From NCBI GenBank assembly GCA_937927565.1, contig CALBDV010000147.1, forward strand, positions 1 through 12,406: DNA of 12,406 nucleotides, given 5' to 3'. How positions within the stretch are numbered: the stretch's first letter is position 1; every line of letters begins with the position of its first letter. The stretch is from an uncultured Holophagales bacterium (lineage in GTDB: Bacteria > Acidobacteriota > Thermoanaerobaculia > UBA5066). Shown in pieces: positions 1 through 7,295 of the stretch. The notes under the pieces were generated by a model. That model was not told the origin of the DNA, ran no database searches, and saw only the letters and a list, made by a program, of their open reading frames with translations. The translations under genes and the position numbers were made by a program.

Positions 1-83
1 CGGGTACATTTTGCGGCAAGGCGCGCCTGTCCGCTTTCGCTCCCCCCGAACCCCCGAAGGACCTGCTCGCTGTGATCGAAAAA

Positions 84-491
84 TGACTCGGGCCGGACTG
101 TAAGCCGGATTCTGTGACCGGTCGGCTCGCGCCTTCCGGCCGGCGATCATTCCTCTCGGCCCACGCCTCTCGACGGGGCTCGAGCAGCCTACCCGGAGAC
201 GTCGCCTTGCGGCGCGGGGGCGAGCACCCCTTCCGTCCCCCTATTCGGCCTTGCTCCGCGTGGGGTTTGGCCTGCCGACCCCGTTGCCGGGGTTCGCGGT
301 GCGCTCTTACCGCACCTTTTCACCCTTACCGCGGCCCCTCGCGGGAACCGAGGCGGTCTGTTCTCTGTGCCACTTTCCTTCGGGTTGCCCCGACCGGGAT
401 TTCCCCGGCACGCTGCTCGCTGGAGTCCGGACTTTCCTCCCCTCGTACGGTTGAACCGTCCGAGCGACGATCACCCGTCCGGCCCGAGTCA
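84..491 (-). ncRNA. rnpB: RNase P RNA, bacterial type A
   Basis: This is the catalytic RNA of ribonuclease P, which removes 5' leaders from precursor tRNAs. Read on the minus strand it has the conserved 5' core GAGGAAAGTCCGGACTCC (P4 5' strand), AACAGACCGCC, the GGTAAGGGTGAAAAGGTGCGG block, GAGCAAGGCC-GAATAGGGG (the L15 region that contacts the tRNA CCA end), AGAGGAATGATCGCC, and the 3' core ACAGAATCCGGCTTACA (P4 3' strand). The ends were set by helix P1: an 11-base perfect complement, TGACTCGGGCC at the 5' end (491-481) and GGCCCGAGTCA at the 3' end (94-84). The length of about 408 nt is normal for type A. The 5' end coincides with the TGA stop of the upstream DUF4126 gene. A run of five T (83-79) directly follows P1 and may aid 3' end formation, though no separate terminator hairpin is clear. 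Confidence 0.97.
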
Positions 492-1112
492 GCCGGAGGA
501 TACCTCGCCGGGGTCAGGGACCTTTCGCCGGCGCCGTCGCGCAAAGAGGTCCACCCCCCTCGCGAGCTTCGGGACGCAGAGGAGAAAAAGACCCGTGACG
601 GCAATCGCCAGGACGAGTGCGACGAGGGGCAGGAAGATCGAGACGATCGCCTGGAGGACGGCAAGGACGTCCTCGGCGAGCGAGAGAGCGAAGTTCGCAA
701 TACCGGCCGTCAGCGCCGTCGACGTGAGCCGGACGGTTCCTTTCACGAGGTGCGAGGCGAGAGCGGTCACCCCGCCCCCTCCCCCGGCCAGGACCGCCAT
801 CGACGTCTCGGCGTTCGGCGCCACCGCGGCGACGGCGAGAAGCGCCCCGGCCGCGGGCCGCACGACCGTGTGGATGACGTCCCAGACGTGGTCCAGTCCC
901 GGGATCTTGTCCGCGAAGAACTCGAGCAGGTAGAGCCCGAGAAGAACAGCCAGAGTCGTCGGCTCCGCGAGGAAACGGGCGATACCTCCCGGGAAATCCT
1001 CCGGGAACAGCCAGGAGACCCCGCCGTAGACGAGCAGGACCGCGTAGGCATTCAACCCCGCCCCGGCCGCGAGTCCCAGCCCGGTCCCGAAATGGGCGAC
1101 CGACTCCAACAT
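489..1112 (-). CDS. DUF4126 integral membrane protein
   Basis: A 207-residue, very hydrophobic protein of the DUF4126 family, whose function is unknown. The family signature is clear around residues 63-92: LEFFADKIPGLDHVWD followed by IHTVVRPAAGALL. Likely membrane segments lie near residues 12-36, 52-66, 84-98, 105-122 and 150-180, with a loop containing GGGGG (110-114). The C-terminus ends in a basic stretch (ARRRRRK, 191-197), probably cytoplasmic. The ATG start at 1112 begins a typical family N-terminus. Its TGA stop (491-489) is also the first three bases of rnpB. It lies 28 bases downstream of the DUF4388/J/TPR gene and has a TATTCT box 6 bases before its ATG. The family assignment is firm; a role in transport or envelope biology would be a guess. 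Confidence 0.9.
   Translation of the reverse strand: MLESVAHFGTGLGLAAGAGLNAYAVLLVYGGVSWLFPEDFPGGIARFLAEPTTLAVLLGLYLLEFFADKIPGLDHVWDVIHTVVRPAAGALLAVAAVAPNAETSMAVLAGGGGGVTALASHLVKGTVRLTSTALTAGIANFALSLAEDVLAVLQAIVSIFLPLVALVLAIAVTGLFLLCVPKLARGVDLFARRRRRKVPDPGEVSSG
497..502 (-). promoter_or_regulatory. Putative -10 box of rnpB
   Basis: TATCCT on the minus strand lies 5 bases before the first base of helix P1, close to the distance expected between a sigma-70-type -10 box and the transcription start. It sits inside the last codons of the DUF4126 gene. I found no convincing TTGACA-like -35 box about 17 bases upstream. Without experimental data this is a positional match only. Confidence 0.45.
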
Positions 1113-1118
1113 CTCTCG

Positions 1119-1124
1119 AGAATA
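1119..1124 (-). promoter_or_regulatory. Putative -10 box (TATTCT) for the DUF4126 gene
   Basis: TATTCT ends 6 bases before the ATG at 1112, which would put the transcription start on or next to the A of the start codon. The nearby GAGAG abuts the ATG and is too close to serve as a normal Shine-Dalgarno sequence. This fits the TANNNT pattern seen before several genes in the window. Confidence 0.4.
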
Positions 1125-1140
1125 GCCCTGCGCCCGCTCC

Positions 1141-2643
1141 TCAGCGCGGCTTCGTCGCGGCGATCTCCGCGAGCGCCTTCGTCGCCTTCCGGTTCGTCGG
1201 GTCGAGCTTCAGGACTTCCCGAAGGGCCTTGACCCGTTCCACCTCGTTCCGTTCGCTGGCGCAGGCGTCCGACAGGGCGAGCCAGACCTCGACGCTCTCG
1301 GGAAGTCGGGCGGATGCCCGACGAAGCGTTTCCGTTGCCTGCCGCACCCACTTCGGGTTCCGGCCCTGGACCTTCGCGAGGAAGATCCAGTATTCCGACT
1401 TCTCGGGATCGAACTCGACGGCCTGCCGGAGCATCTCGTACGCGGGGTAGAAGTCCTCCATCTCGACGAGCGTTCGGGCGCGCTGGTAGTTCGCCTTCGC
1501 CACCTGACGCTGGACCTCCGGGTTGGTCTGGCCGAACGATACGGGTGCCGACATCGTTCCGCGGTTCAGCGTGCGGTCGTACTCCTCCCTCGACGCCGTG
1601 CTGGTGAAGGCCTTGTCCGCCTCCTGCACCTTCGCGAAAAGCGCCTCCAGGGCCTCGGACGCGTCCCCGAGCGTCGCCCGGATGACGTTGTCGGGGTGAA
1701 AGAGCTTCGCCCGGTCGTGTACGGCCTGCCGGAGGTCGACGTCCTGGGCGTTCTCGGGGACCCCGAGCACTTCGTAGGCGTTGATCCAGTCGAGGCGGCG
1801 GTAGGTGTTCCAGACGAGCCGCGCGTGCATCTCCAGACTTTCCGACATGCGCGGGCTCGGAGGCGTGCCGGCGATCTCGACGTTGAGGCAGGAGATCCCC
1901 CCGGGAGCGGACGACTCCTCGGGCTTCGACGTCTTCGAGCCAACGGTGACGAATCCGGCCGCGCGGAGCCTCTCGAGAATCCGAAGGTCGAGGCAGACGT
2001 CGGCCGCCGGCTTCGATCCGTCGATCGCATCGAGGACTTCGGCTTCTTCCGGAATGACGATCGCGTACTGGTAGCGAAACATGAGGTCGGACGAGAGGAT
2101 CGGCCGCGCCTTCGGGTCGATCTTCGACGGAGCGCCGATGACCGGCGGGAGCCGGCGAAGCCCCTCGAGGAGAAGCGTTGCGGTCGTCTGGTCGAATGCG
2201 GTGGGGACATCCGGCGGACCCTCGAGGGGCAGGAAGGTGAAGGTCCCCGCGTTCCACTGGAACGTCGAGTAGAGGACCTTCTCTGCGAGCGCTCGGACGC
2301 AGGCGTCTGCGACGTAGGGAGCCACCGCCCCGGAATCTCTGAGGGCGTTCGCCAGTCCGCGGCCCGGGTCCGAGAGGGCCCTCTCGAAGGCCGTGAACAG
2401 GACGGATTCGTCGGCGAGCCCGAACGCCCGGAGGAGCTCTCCCACGAGCTGGGCCTCCCGGTTCGACGAAGCCGAGACGAGCCGCCCCCGGTGGAACCAG
2501 AAGCTCCGCTCCTCTCCGCGGGACGACACGAGCACCTGGGCGTTCTTCCTGGCGCGATAGGCCGATCGAAGAACCTCTGCGAGTTCCGTCTTCTCGAGCG
2601 TTCCTCCCGAGAGCGCGGCGCCCCCGGACTTCGAAGTGTCCAT
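1141..2643 (-). CDS. DUF4388 (PATAN-like) / J-domain / TPR protein
   Basis: A 500-residue soluble protein with three parts. Residues about 12-140 resemble the DUF4388/PATAN domain found in bacterial signalling proteins: a SGGTLEKTELAEVLRSAY start, then a FWFHRGRLVSA strand-turn and the FQWNAGTFTFLP ending. Residues about 150-235 look like a small winged-helix-type linker (AIVIPEEAEVLDAIDGS, LRAAGFV). Residues about 286-360 form a J domain: AYEVLGVPENA, then the diagnostic HPD at 316-318, and REEYDR at 352-357. Residues about 380-495 are helical TPR-like repeats (YQRARTLVEMEDFYPAYEML, AVEFDPEKSEYW, VLKLDPTNRKA). An intact HPD implies it can stimulate an Hsp70/DnaK ATPase; no dnaK is nearby. 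No signal peptide is seen. The gene starts 12 bases after the uvrC stop. The partner and the exact role are unknown. Confidence 0.87.
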   Translation of the reverse strand: MDTSKSGGAALSGGTLEKTELAEVLRSAYRARKNAQVLVSSRGEERSFWFHRGRLVSASSNREAQLVGELLRAFGLADESVLFTAFERALSDPGRGLANALRDSGAVAPYVADACVRALAEKVLYSTFQWNAGTFTFLPLEGPPDVPTAFDQTTATLLLEGLRRLPPVIGAPSKIDPKARPILSSDLMFRYQYAIVIPEEAEVLDAIDGSKPAADVCLDLRILERLRAAGFVTVGSKTSKPEESSAPGGISCLNVEIAGTPPSPRMSESLEMHARLVWNTYRRLDWINAYEVLGVPENAQDVDLRQAVHDRAKLFHPDNVIRATLGDASEALEALFAKVQEADKAFTSTASREEYDRTLNRGTMSAPVSFGQTNPEVQRQVAKANYQRARTLVEMEDFYPAYEMLRQAVEFDPEKSEYWIFLAKVQGRNPKWVRQATETLRRASARLPESVEVWLALSDACASERNEVERVKALREVLKLDPTNRKATKALAEIAATKPR

Positions 2644-2652
2644 ATTCCGGGG

Positions 2653-2658
2653 ATTCTA
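2653..2658 (-). promoter_or_regulatory. Putative -10 box (TAGAAT) for the DUF4388/J/TPR gene
   Basis: TAGAAT lies 9 bases before the ATG at 2643, and its first three bases are the TAG stop codon of uvrC. The same heptamer TAGAATC precedes uvrC and coaD at nearly the same distance. No good Shine-Dalgarno sequence fits in the 12-base gap. Confidence 0.42.
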
Positions 2659-4464
2659 CCGGCCCTTGTCCTCCCGGGAAGCCCTCCACCTCTCGATTCG
2701 CGAGGCAGGAGCCTTGCCTGCGGCCGCGGCGAGCGCCTGCGGCGTTGCAGCGAGGACGGCCTCGTCGTTTCCGAAGACGGCGAGGAGCCGCCGCGCGGCG
2801 GCCGGCCCGAGGCCCGGAATCTCCAGGAGCGGGCTCGTCAGTGTGCGGCGGGTACGGGCCTTCCTGTGGTGCTTCAGGCCGAAACGGTGGGCCTCGTCGC
2901 GGGCGCGCTGAAGCAGCTTCAGGCCGGCGTTGCGGCGCGGCAGGGCGACGGGGAGGGAACGTCCGGGGACGAAGACCTCCTCTTCCCGCTTCGCGAGGCC
3001 GACCGCCGGCAGCTCGACCCCGATCCGGTCGAGGGCCGCGAGGGCGGCCGACAGCTGCCCTTTTCCGCCGTCGATGACGAGGAGGTCGGGGAACGCCTCG
3101 CCCTCCGCGCGACGCCGTTCGTAGCGCCGGGTGACGGCCTCGGCGATCGACGCGAAGTCGTCGGGCACGGGACGGTCGATCCGGAACACCCGGTACTCGC
3201 CTTTCGCCGGCTTGCCGTCGACGAAGACGACGCACGAGGCGTAGGTGTCGCTTCCCTGGAGATGGGAGATGTCGAAACACTCGATCCGCGCCGGCCGGCG
3301 GTCGAGGTCGAGCGCCTTCGCGAGGGCCAGGGTCGCCTTCTCCCCGGCCTCGCGCGCGGTCCGGAAGCGCCGGACGTGGCTCGCCCGCGCGTTGTCCCGG
3401 GCGATCTTCACCCGGTCGAACGCGGCTCCTCTCTTCGGCGTCCGGATCTCCACGCGGGAGCCGCGCCGTTCGGAGAGCCACGCCTCGATCGGAGTGAGCG
3501 CCTCCTCCGGGACCTCGTCGGGAAGGTGGACCTCCCTCGGGAGGAAGGTCGTGGCGTCGTAGTACTGCGACAGGAGCGCCACCCAGAACTCCTCCGGATC
3601 GACGTCGCCGATGCCCTCCCAGAAGAGCTCCCGCGTGTCGAGAACCGTTCCGCCCCGCACGTGCAGGACCGAGACGGCGAGGTTCCCGTCGTCGATGAAA
3701 TCGCCGAAGACGTCGACGTCCTCTCCCGCCAGCGACTGAACGCGCTGCTTCTGCGCGAGCTCCTCGACCGTCCGGAGGCAGTCCCGGTACGCCGCCGCCA
3801 TCTCATAGCCCTCGGTCTCGGCGGCGGCCGCCATCTTCGACCGCAGGCGAATCGCGAGCTCGTCGTTTCGGCCCGACAGGAAGAGGAGCACGTCGCGGAC
3901 GGCCTCGCCGTACGCCGCCTTCGTCGTCAGCGACGCCACGCACGGTCCGAGGCAGGCGTGCATGTCGAAGTAGAGGCAGGGGCGCGGCAGGTTCCCGTCG
4001 ATCTCGATCCGGCACGTCCGGATCTGGAACATCCGCTGCACCATCTTCATCGCGCCGCGGCAGGTTCGCGCGGGGAGGAACGGCCCGAAGTAGCTGTGCC
4101 CGTCCTTGAGGACGCGCCGCGTCACGTGGGCCCGCGGCCACTCCTCCCCCGTCGTCACCTTGATGTACGGATAGGTCTTGTCGTCCCGGAGCAGGATGTT
4201 GTACCGGGGCTTGTGCTTCTTGATGAAGGCGTTCTCGAGGGCCAGCGCCTCGCTCTCGGTGTTCGCGACGACGGTGTCGATCGTCTCGAACTCGGCGAGG
4301 AGCGCCTCCGTCTTCGGGTGCTTCGGGCCCGCGACGAAGTACGAGGCCAGGCGCTTGCGGATCGAGCGCGCCTTCCCGACGTAGAGGATCTTCCCCTTCG
4401 CGTCCTTGTAGAGGTAGATCCCCGGCTGGTCGGGGTACGTCGAGAGGTCGGGAGGGGCCCCCAC
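2656..4464 (-). CDS. uvrC: Excinuclease ABC subunit C
   Basis: The dual-incision nuclease of nucleotide excision repair, acting with UvrA and UvrB on bulky DNA lesions. At 602 residues it is full length. Residues 10-90 are the GIY-YIG nuclease domain for the 3' incision (GIYLYKD at 15-21, ILYVGKA at 26-32). Four cysteines at 151, 163, 171 and 175 match the spacing of the cysteine cluster of E. coli UvrC. The UvrB-binding UVR helix pair is at about 203-238. The RNase H-like domain for the 5' incision has the putative catalytic residues D398 (ECFDISHLQGS), D465 (LLVIDGGKGQ) and H526 (RDEAHRFG). Helix-hairpin-helix DNA binding is at about 547-585 (LEIPGLGPAAARRLL). The start is a GTG 40 bases after the ALDH stop, preceded by TAGAATC. 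No truncation is seen. Confidence 0.98.
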   Translation of the reverse strand: MGAPPDLSTYPDQPGIYLYKDAKGKILYVGKARSIRKRLASYFVAGPKHPKTEALLAEFETIDTVVANTESEALALENAFIKKHKPRYNILLRDDKTYPYIKVTTGEEWPRAHVTRRVLKDGHSYFGPFLPARTCRGAMKMVQRMFQIRTCRIEIDGNLPRPCLYFDMHACLGPCVASLTTKAAYGEAVRDVLLFLSGRNDELAIRLRSKMAAAAETEGYEMAAAYRDCLRTVEELAQKQRVQSLAGEDVDVFGDFIDDGNLAVSVLHVRGGTVLDTRELFWEGIGDVDPEEFWVALLSQYYDATTFLPREVHLPDEVPEEALTPIEAWLSERRGSRVEIRTPKRGAAFDRVKIARDNARASHVRRFRTAREAGEKATLALAKALDLDRRPARIECFDISHLQGSDTYASCVVFVDGKPAKGEYRVFRIDRPVPDDFASIAEAVTRRYERRRAEGEAFPDLLVIDGGKGQLSAALAALDRIGVELPAVGLAKREEEVFVPGRSLPVALPRRNAGLKLLQRARDEAHRFGLKHHRKARTRRTLTSPLLEIPGLGPAAARRLLAVFGNDEAVLAATPQALAAAAGKAPASRIERWRASREDKGR

Positions 4465-4472
4465 GGGACGCG

Positions 4473-4478
4473 ATTCTA
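4473..4478 (-). promoter_or_regulatory. Putative -10 box (TAGAAT) for uvrC
   Basis: TAGAAT lies 8 bases before the GTG start of uvrC, in the 40-base gap after the aldehyde dehydrogenase gene. Here the TAG is not a stop codon of the upstream gene, which makes the motif less likely to be a by-product of gene ends. No -35 box and no Shine-Dalgarno sequence are evident, so a leaderless or near-leaderless message is suggested. Confidence 0.48.
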
Positions 4479-4504
4479 GAGAGCCCGGGACGGGACGACG
4501 TCCG

Positions 4505-6154
4505 TCAGAAGACCTTCCCCAGCTTCGTCGCGATCTTCGACACCTTCACGTAGCCGAAGAAACGGCCGCTCGAGAGGAGGCCGAGCCCGTCGGTCATCTT
4601 CGTCCGGGCGTCGCGGGCATAGAGGAGGCCGAAGGCCTTCTTCATGAACTCCTGGAAGGCGCCGTCGTACGGGTACCACCAGGGGGCCGTCGACGAGTCC
4701 TGGAGGTCGACGCTGACGTGCTTGACGTTGACGAGCTCCATCAGGCCGTGCACGCCGTGGCTCCGGCCGATCCCCGACTTGCCGAGACCGCCCCAGGTCG
4801 CGGTCGGTTCGCCGAAGGAGAAGAGGTGGTCGTTGATCGTCACCGTCCCGGCCCGCAGCTCCTCGACGAGCTTCTGGGCCGTCTTCGTCGACCGCGTCCA
4901 GCCCGAGGCGGTGAGGCCGAACTCCGAGTCGTTCGCGAGGGCGATCGCCTCGTCGAGGTCGTCCACGACGACCATCGGCAGGACCGGTCCGAAGGTCTCC
5001 TCGCGCATCACCCGCATCCCGTGGTGGACGTCGACGAGGACCGTCGGCGGGAACCAGTACCCCTTCGCGGCCGGCTTCTCGCCCCCCGTCAGCGCCTGTG
5101 CGCCCTGCGCGACGGCCTCGCGGACCTGGGCGTCGACGAAGTCCCTCTGCTCGGCGGTCGTCATCGGCCCGACGTCGGTCGCCTCGGCGAGCGGGTCTCC
5201 CTGGCGCAACCGCCTCGTCTTCTCGACGACCTTCGCGATGAGCTCGTCGGCGACGCTCCGGACCGCGTAGACGCGCTCGATGGACCCGCAGGCCTGGCCG
5301 GCATTCGCGAAGGCGCCCCACACGAGTCCGCTCGCCGTCCGTTCGAGGTCGGCGTCCGCGGCGACGACTGCCGCATCCTTGCCGCCCAGCTCGAGGACGA
5401 ACGGAGTGACGTTCGTCGACGCCTTCCGCATCACGTGGCAGCCGGTCTCGACGGAGCCCGTGAAGAGGATCTTCGCAACGCCCGGGTGCTCGAGGAGGCG
5501 GTCGACGTCGGAGCCCGTTGCCGTGACGACGTTGACGACCCCGGGCGGAAGCCCCGCTCTCCGGCACAGCTCGCCGATCGCGAGCCCCGTCTGCGCCGTC
5601 GCGGACGCGGGCTTCAGGACGACGGTATTCCCTGCCGCAAGGCACGCGGCCAGCTCGACCATGGGAATCGCGAAGGGGAAGTTCCACGGGGTGATGACCG
5701 CAATGACGCCGAGAGGCTCGAAACGGAACGAGGCGGCCTTGTGCGCGAACAGGATCTGCTCGTAGTCGACCGGCTTCGATGCGAGCAGCTCCTCCGTGAA
5801 CCTGGAGAGGTACCGGAGGGCATCTGCGGCCGGGACGAGGTCGAGGGCCCGCGCCTCGGCGACGGGCTTCCCCTGCTCGAGAGCGATGAGCCGCGAGAGA
5901 TCGTCGTGGGACTTCCTCACCACCTCGAGGAGGTTCGCGAGGTGCCTCTGCCGGTCCTTCGGGCTCCGCGAGCCCCAGTGGAGGAACGCCTTCTGCGCGG
6001 ACGCGACCGCGGCATCGATCTCCTCCGGCCCCGCCCGGTGGATCTCCGCGAGCCTCTGCCCCGTCGCCGGGTTCCGGGTGAAGAACGTCTTCCCCGTCGT
6101 CACGTCGAGGCCGTCGATGATCGGGCCGGCCGGCAGGGCGAGGCTCTTCTTCAA
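4505..6154 (-). CDS. NAD(P)-dependent aldehyde dehydrogenase with C-terminal extension
   Basis: An enzyme of the ALDH superfamily that oxidises an aldehyde to the carboxylic acid with NAD(P)+. From the TTG start it has 549 residues. Seen are PWN at 155-157 (N157, oxyanion hole), VVLKPA at 178-183 (cofactor-binding lysine), FTGS at 231-234, the ELGGK motif with general base E255, the catalytic C289 in FANAGQACGSIER, and EETFGP at 385-390. After the usual end of the fold (near residue 480) comes an extension of about 65 residues containing PWWYPY (491-496) and a basic-aromatic tail. TTG at 6154 was chosen because it overlaps the SDR stop as TTGA, has GGGGGG 7 bases upstream, and no other in-frame start lies close by. 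The overlap implies coupled translation with the SDR, suggesting a shared aldehyde pathway. The substrate is unknown; long-chain aldehydes are a guess. Confidence 0.92.
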   Translation of the reverse strand: MKKSLALPAGPIIDGLDVTTGKTFFTRNPATGQRLAEIHRAGPEEIDAAVASAQKAFLHWGSRSPKDRQRHLANLLEVVRKSHDDLSRLIALEQGKPVAEARALDLVPAADALRYLSRFTEELLASKPVDYEQILFAHKAASFRFEPLGVIAVITPWNFPFAIPMVELAACLAAGNTVVLKPASATAQTGLAIGELCRRAGLPPGVVNVVTATGSDVDRLLEHPGVAKILFTGSVETGCHVMRKASTNVTPFVLELGGKDAAVVAADADLERTASGLVWGAFANAGQACGSIERVYAVRSVADELIAKVVEKTRRLRQGDPLAEATDVGPMTTAEQRDFVDAQVREAVAQGAQALTGGEKPAAKGYWFPPTVLVDVHHGMRVMREETFGPVLPMVVVDDLDEAIALANDSEFGLTASGWTRSTKTAQKLVEELRAGTVTINDHLFSFGEPTATWGGLGKSGIGRSHGVHGLMELVNVKHVSVDLQDSSTAPWWYPYDGAFQEFMKKAFGLLYARDARTKMTDGLGLLSSGRFFGYVKVSKIATKLGKVF

Positions 6155-7269
6155 ATCATCGCCCCCCGCGTGATCTTCTCGACGTGCTTGCGATAGAACG
6201 TCACGAGGTTCTGGACGTAGTCGACGAAGGGCGGGCACGACACGCCGAACGGCGCGAGATCCGCGGCCGCTACCGAGCTGTCGTAGCGCACCGGGTGATC
6301 GAAGTACTCGACCGTCACGGCGGGCATGCCGAAGTAGTCCTGGACCGGCTTCGGCGAGAAGAGGAGCTTGGCGAGGACGGTCGGCACCGGAACGTAGAGG
6401 AACTGCTTCCCGATGGCCTTGGCGAAGAGCTCCTCGATCTCGTAGGCGGAAAGGGGATTCGGGTCGGTCAGGTGGTAGGTCTTCCCGATGGACCCACCCC
6501 AGGTCGAGAGGCGGGCCATCGCTTCGAGGACGAAGTCGATCGGGACGAGGTTCACGGGGGCCGTTCCGCGGCCGACCTTCACGAACACGCCGGGCGACGG
6601 AAGCTGTCTCATCGCATTCAGCGCGAAGTAGGGACCGTCGAACTTCGCCGTCTCCCCGGTCCGCGAGTCGCCGACGACGATCGCCGGCCGGTACGTCGCG
6701 GTCGGAAGCGCGCTCCCCTTGACGGCTTCCTCGGCGAGGAACTTCGTCTCCTCGTAGTAGTTCTTGAACGACTGCCCGACGTCGAGATCCGTCTCGCGAT
6801 ACGTACCGACCGCAGTCCCGGATACGTACGCCGTCGAGACGTAGTCGAACCGGTGAAGGTGGGGGCACTCCTCGAGGAAGCCGAGGACGTTCCGCGTCCC
6901 CTCGACGTTGATCCGCATCGCCACCTCGCGCTTCACGGCGAGGTCGTACACGGCCGCGAGGTGGTAGCAGCCGGTCAGCTTCCGGTGCAGCACGCGGGCC
7001 TCGGTCTCCCCGATCCCGAGGCCGGGGGCCGTGATGTCGCCCGTGACCAGCTCGATCCGTCCCTTCGTTCCGGGATGCGTCCCGGCGAGCTGCTCGACGG
7101 AGCTCCGTGCCAGGTCGAGGAACTTCTCCTGCACGAGGCAGTGGAAGACGCTGTCGGGCTTCAGCTCCAGCAGCCTTGGAATGAGGCGGGCTCCGATGAA
7201 GCCGGGGAAGCCGGTGAAGAGTACGACGTGGGACGCAACGGGGGTCGGACGCACCTTCTTCGTGGCCAT
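6151..7269 (-). CDS. Extended SDR family oxidoreductase, acyl/thioester reductase-like
   Basis: A 372-residue Rossmann-fold enzyme of the extended short-chain dehydrogenase type, resembling the NAD_binding_4 (male sterility/thioester reductase) group. The dinucleotide-binding motif is TGFPGFIG at 19-26, followed by GDIT (78-81), HLAAVYDL (103-110), NVEGTRNVL (121-129), the serine of VSTAYVSG (S145), and YEETK at 172-176 giving the catalytic tyrosine and lysine. YRPAIVVGDSRTGET at 193-207 is typical of the group. Enzymes of this group reduce acyl thioesters to aldehydes or alcohols, or act on sugars and sterols. The TTGA overlap with the aldehyde dehydrogenase supports aldehyde-related chemistry, but that is inference. 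The ATG at 7269 has AAGAGAGG 6 bases upstream. It lies 23 bases after pabC. Confidence 0.88.
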   Translation of the reverse strand: MATKKVRPTPVASHVVLFTGFPGFIGARLIPRLLELKPDSVFHCLVQEKFLDLARSSVEQLAGTHPGTKGRIELVTGDITAPGLGIGETEARVLHRKLTGCYHLAAVYDLAVKREVAMRINVEGTRNVLGFLEECPHLHRFDYVSTAYVSGTAVGTYRETDLDVGQSFKNYYEETKFLAEEAVKGSALPTATYRPAIVVGDSRTGETAKFDGPYFALNAMRQLPSPGVFVKVGRGTAPVNLVPIDFVLEAMARLSTWGGSIGKTYHLTDPNPLSAYEIEELFAKAIGKQFLYVPVPTVLAKLLFSPKPVQDYFGMPAVTVEYFDHPVRYDSSVAAADLAPFGVSCPPFVDYVQNLVTFYRKHVEKITRGAMI

Positions 7270-7275
7270 ACCGTG

Positions 7276-7295
7276 CCTCTCTTCCGGACAGTTTA
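7276..7295 (-). promoter_or_regulatory. Shine-Dalgarno site and possible -10 box for the SDR gene
   Basis: AAGAGAGG (7283-7276) is a good Shine-Dalgarno sequence 6 bases before the ATG at 7269. TAAACT (7295-7290) starts on the TAA stop codon of pabC and could be a -10 box giving a leader of about 13 bases. The Shine-Dalgarno reading is stronger than the promoter reading. Confidence 0.5.

Noticed and set aside
19..28. Perfect 10-bp palindrome AGGCGCGCCT
   Set aside because: Short GC-only palindromes are common in such DNA, and nothing around it suggests a binding site or terminator.
1..83. A possible gene start on the minus strand downstream of rnpB (ATG near position 10)
   Set aside because: Only a few codons are available, with no Shine-Dalgarno or TANNNT box at the right distance; it cannot be judged from this window.
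114..1232. A 372-codon plus-strand open frame across rnpB and the DUF4126 gene
   Set aside because: Its first third reads the complement of a well-conserved RNase P RNA and the rest is antisense to DUF4126; the composition is that of a shadow frame.
1052..3481. An 809-codon open frame on the minus strand
   Set aside because: It overlaps uvrC and the DUF4388/J/TPR gene in another frame, with arginine/proline/glycine-rich, domain-free sequence. Both overlapped genes are clearly real.
1696..4479. A 927-codon open frame on the plus strand
   Set aside because: It runs antisense to the DUF4388/J/TPR gene and uvrC, has the arginine-, glycine- and glutamate-rich composition of a high-GC shadow frame, and shows no domain. 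Stop codons are simply rare at this G+C content.
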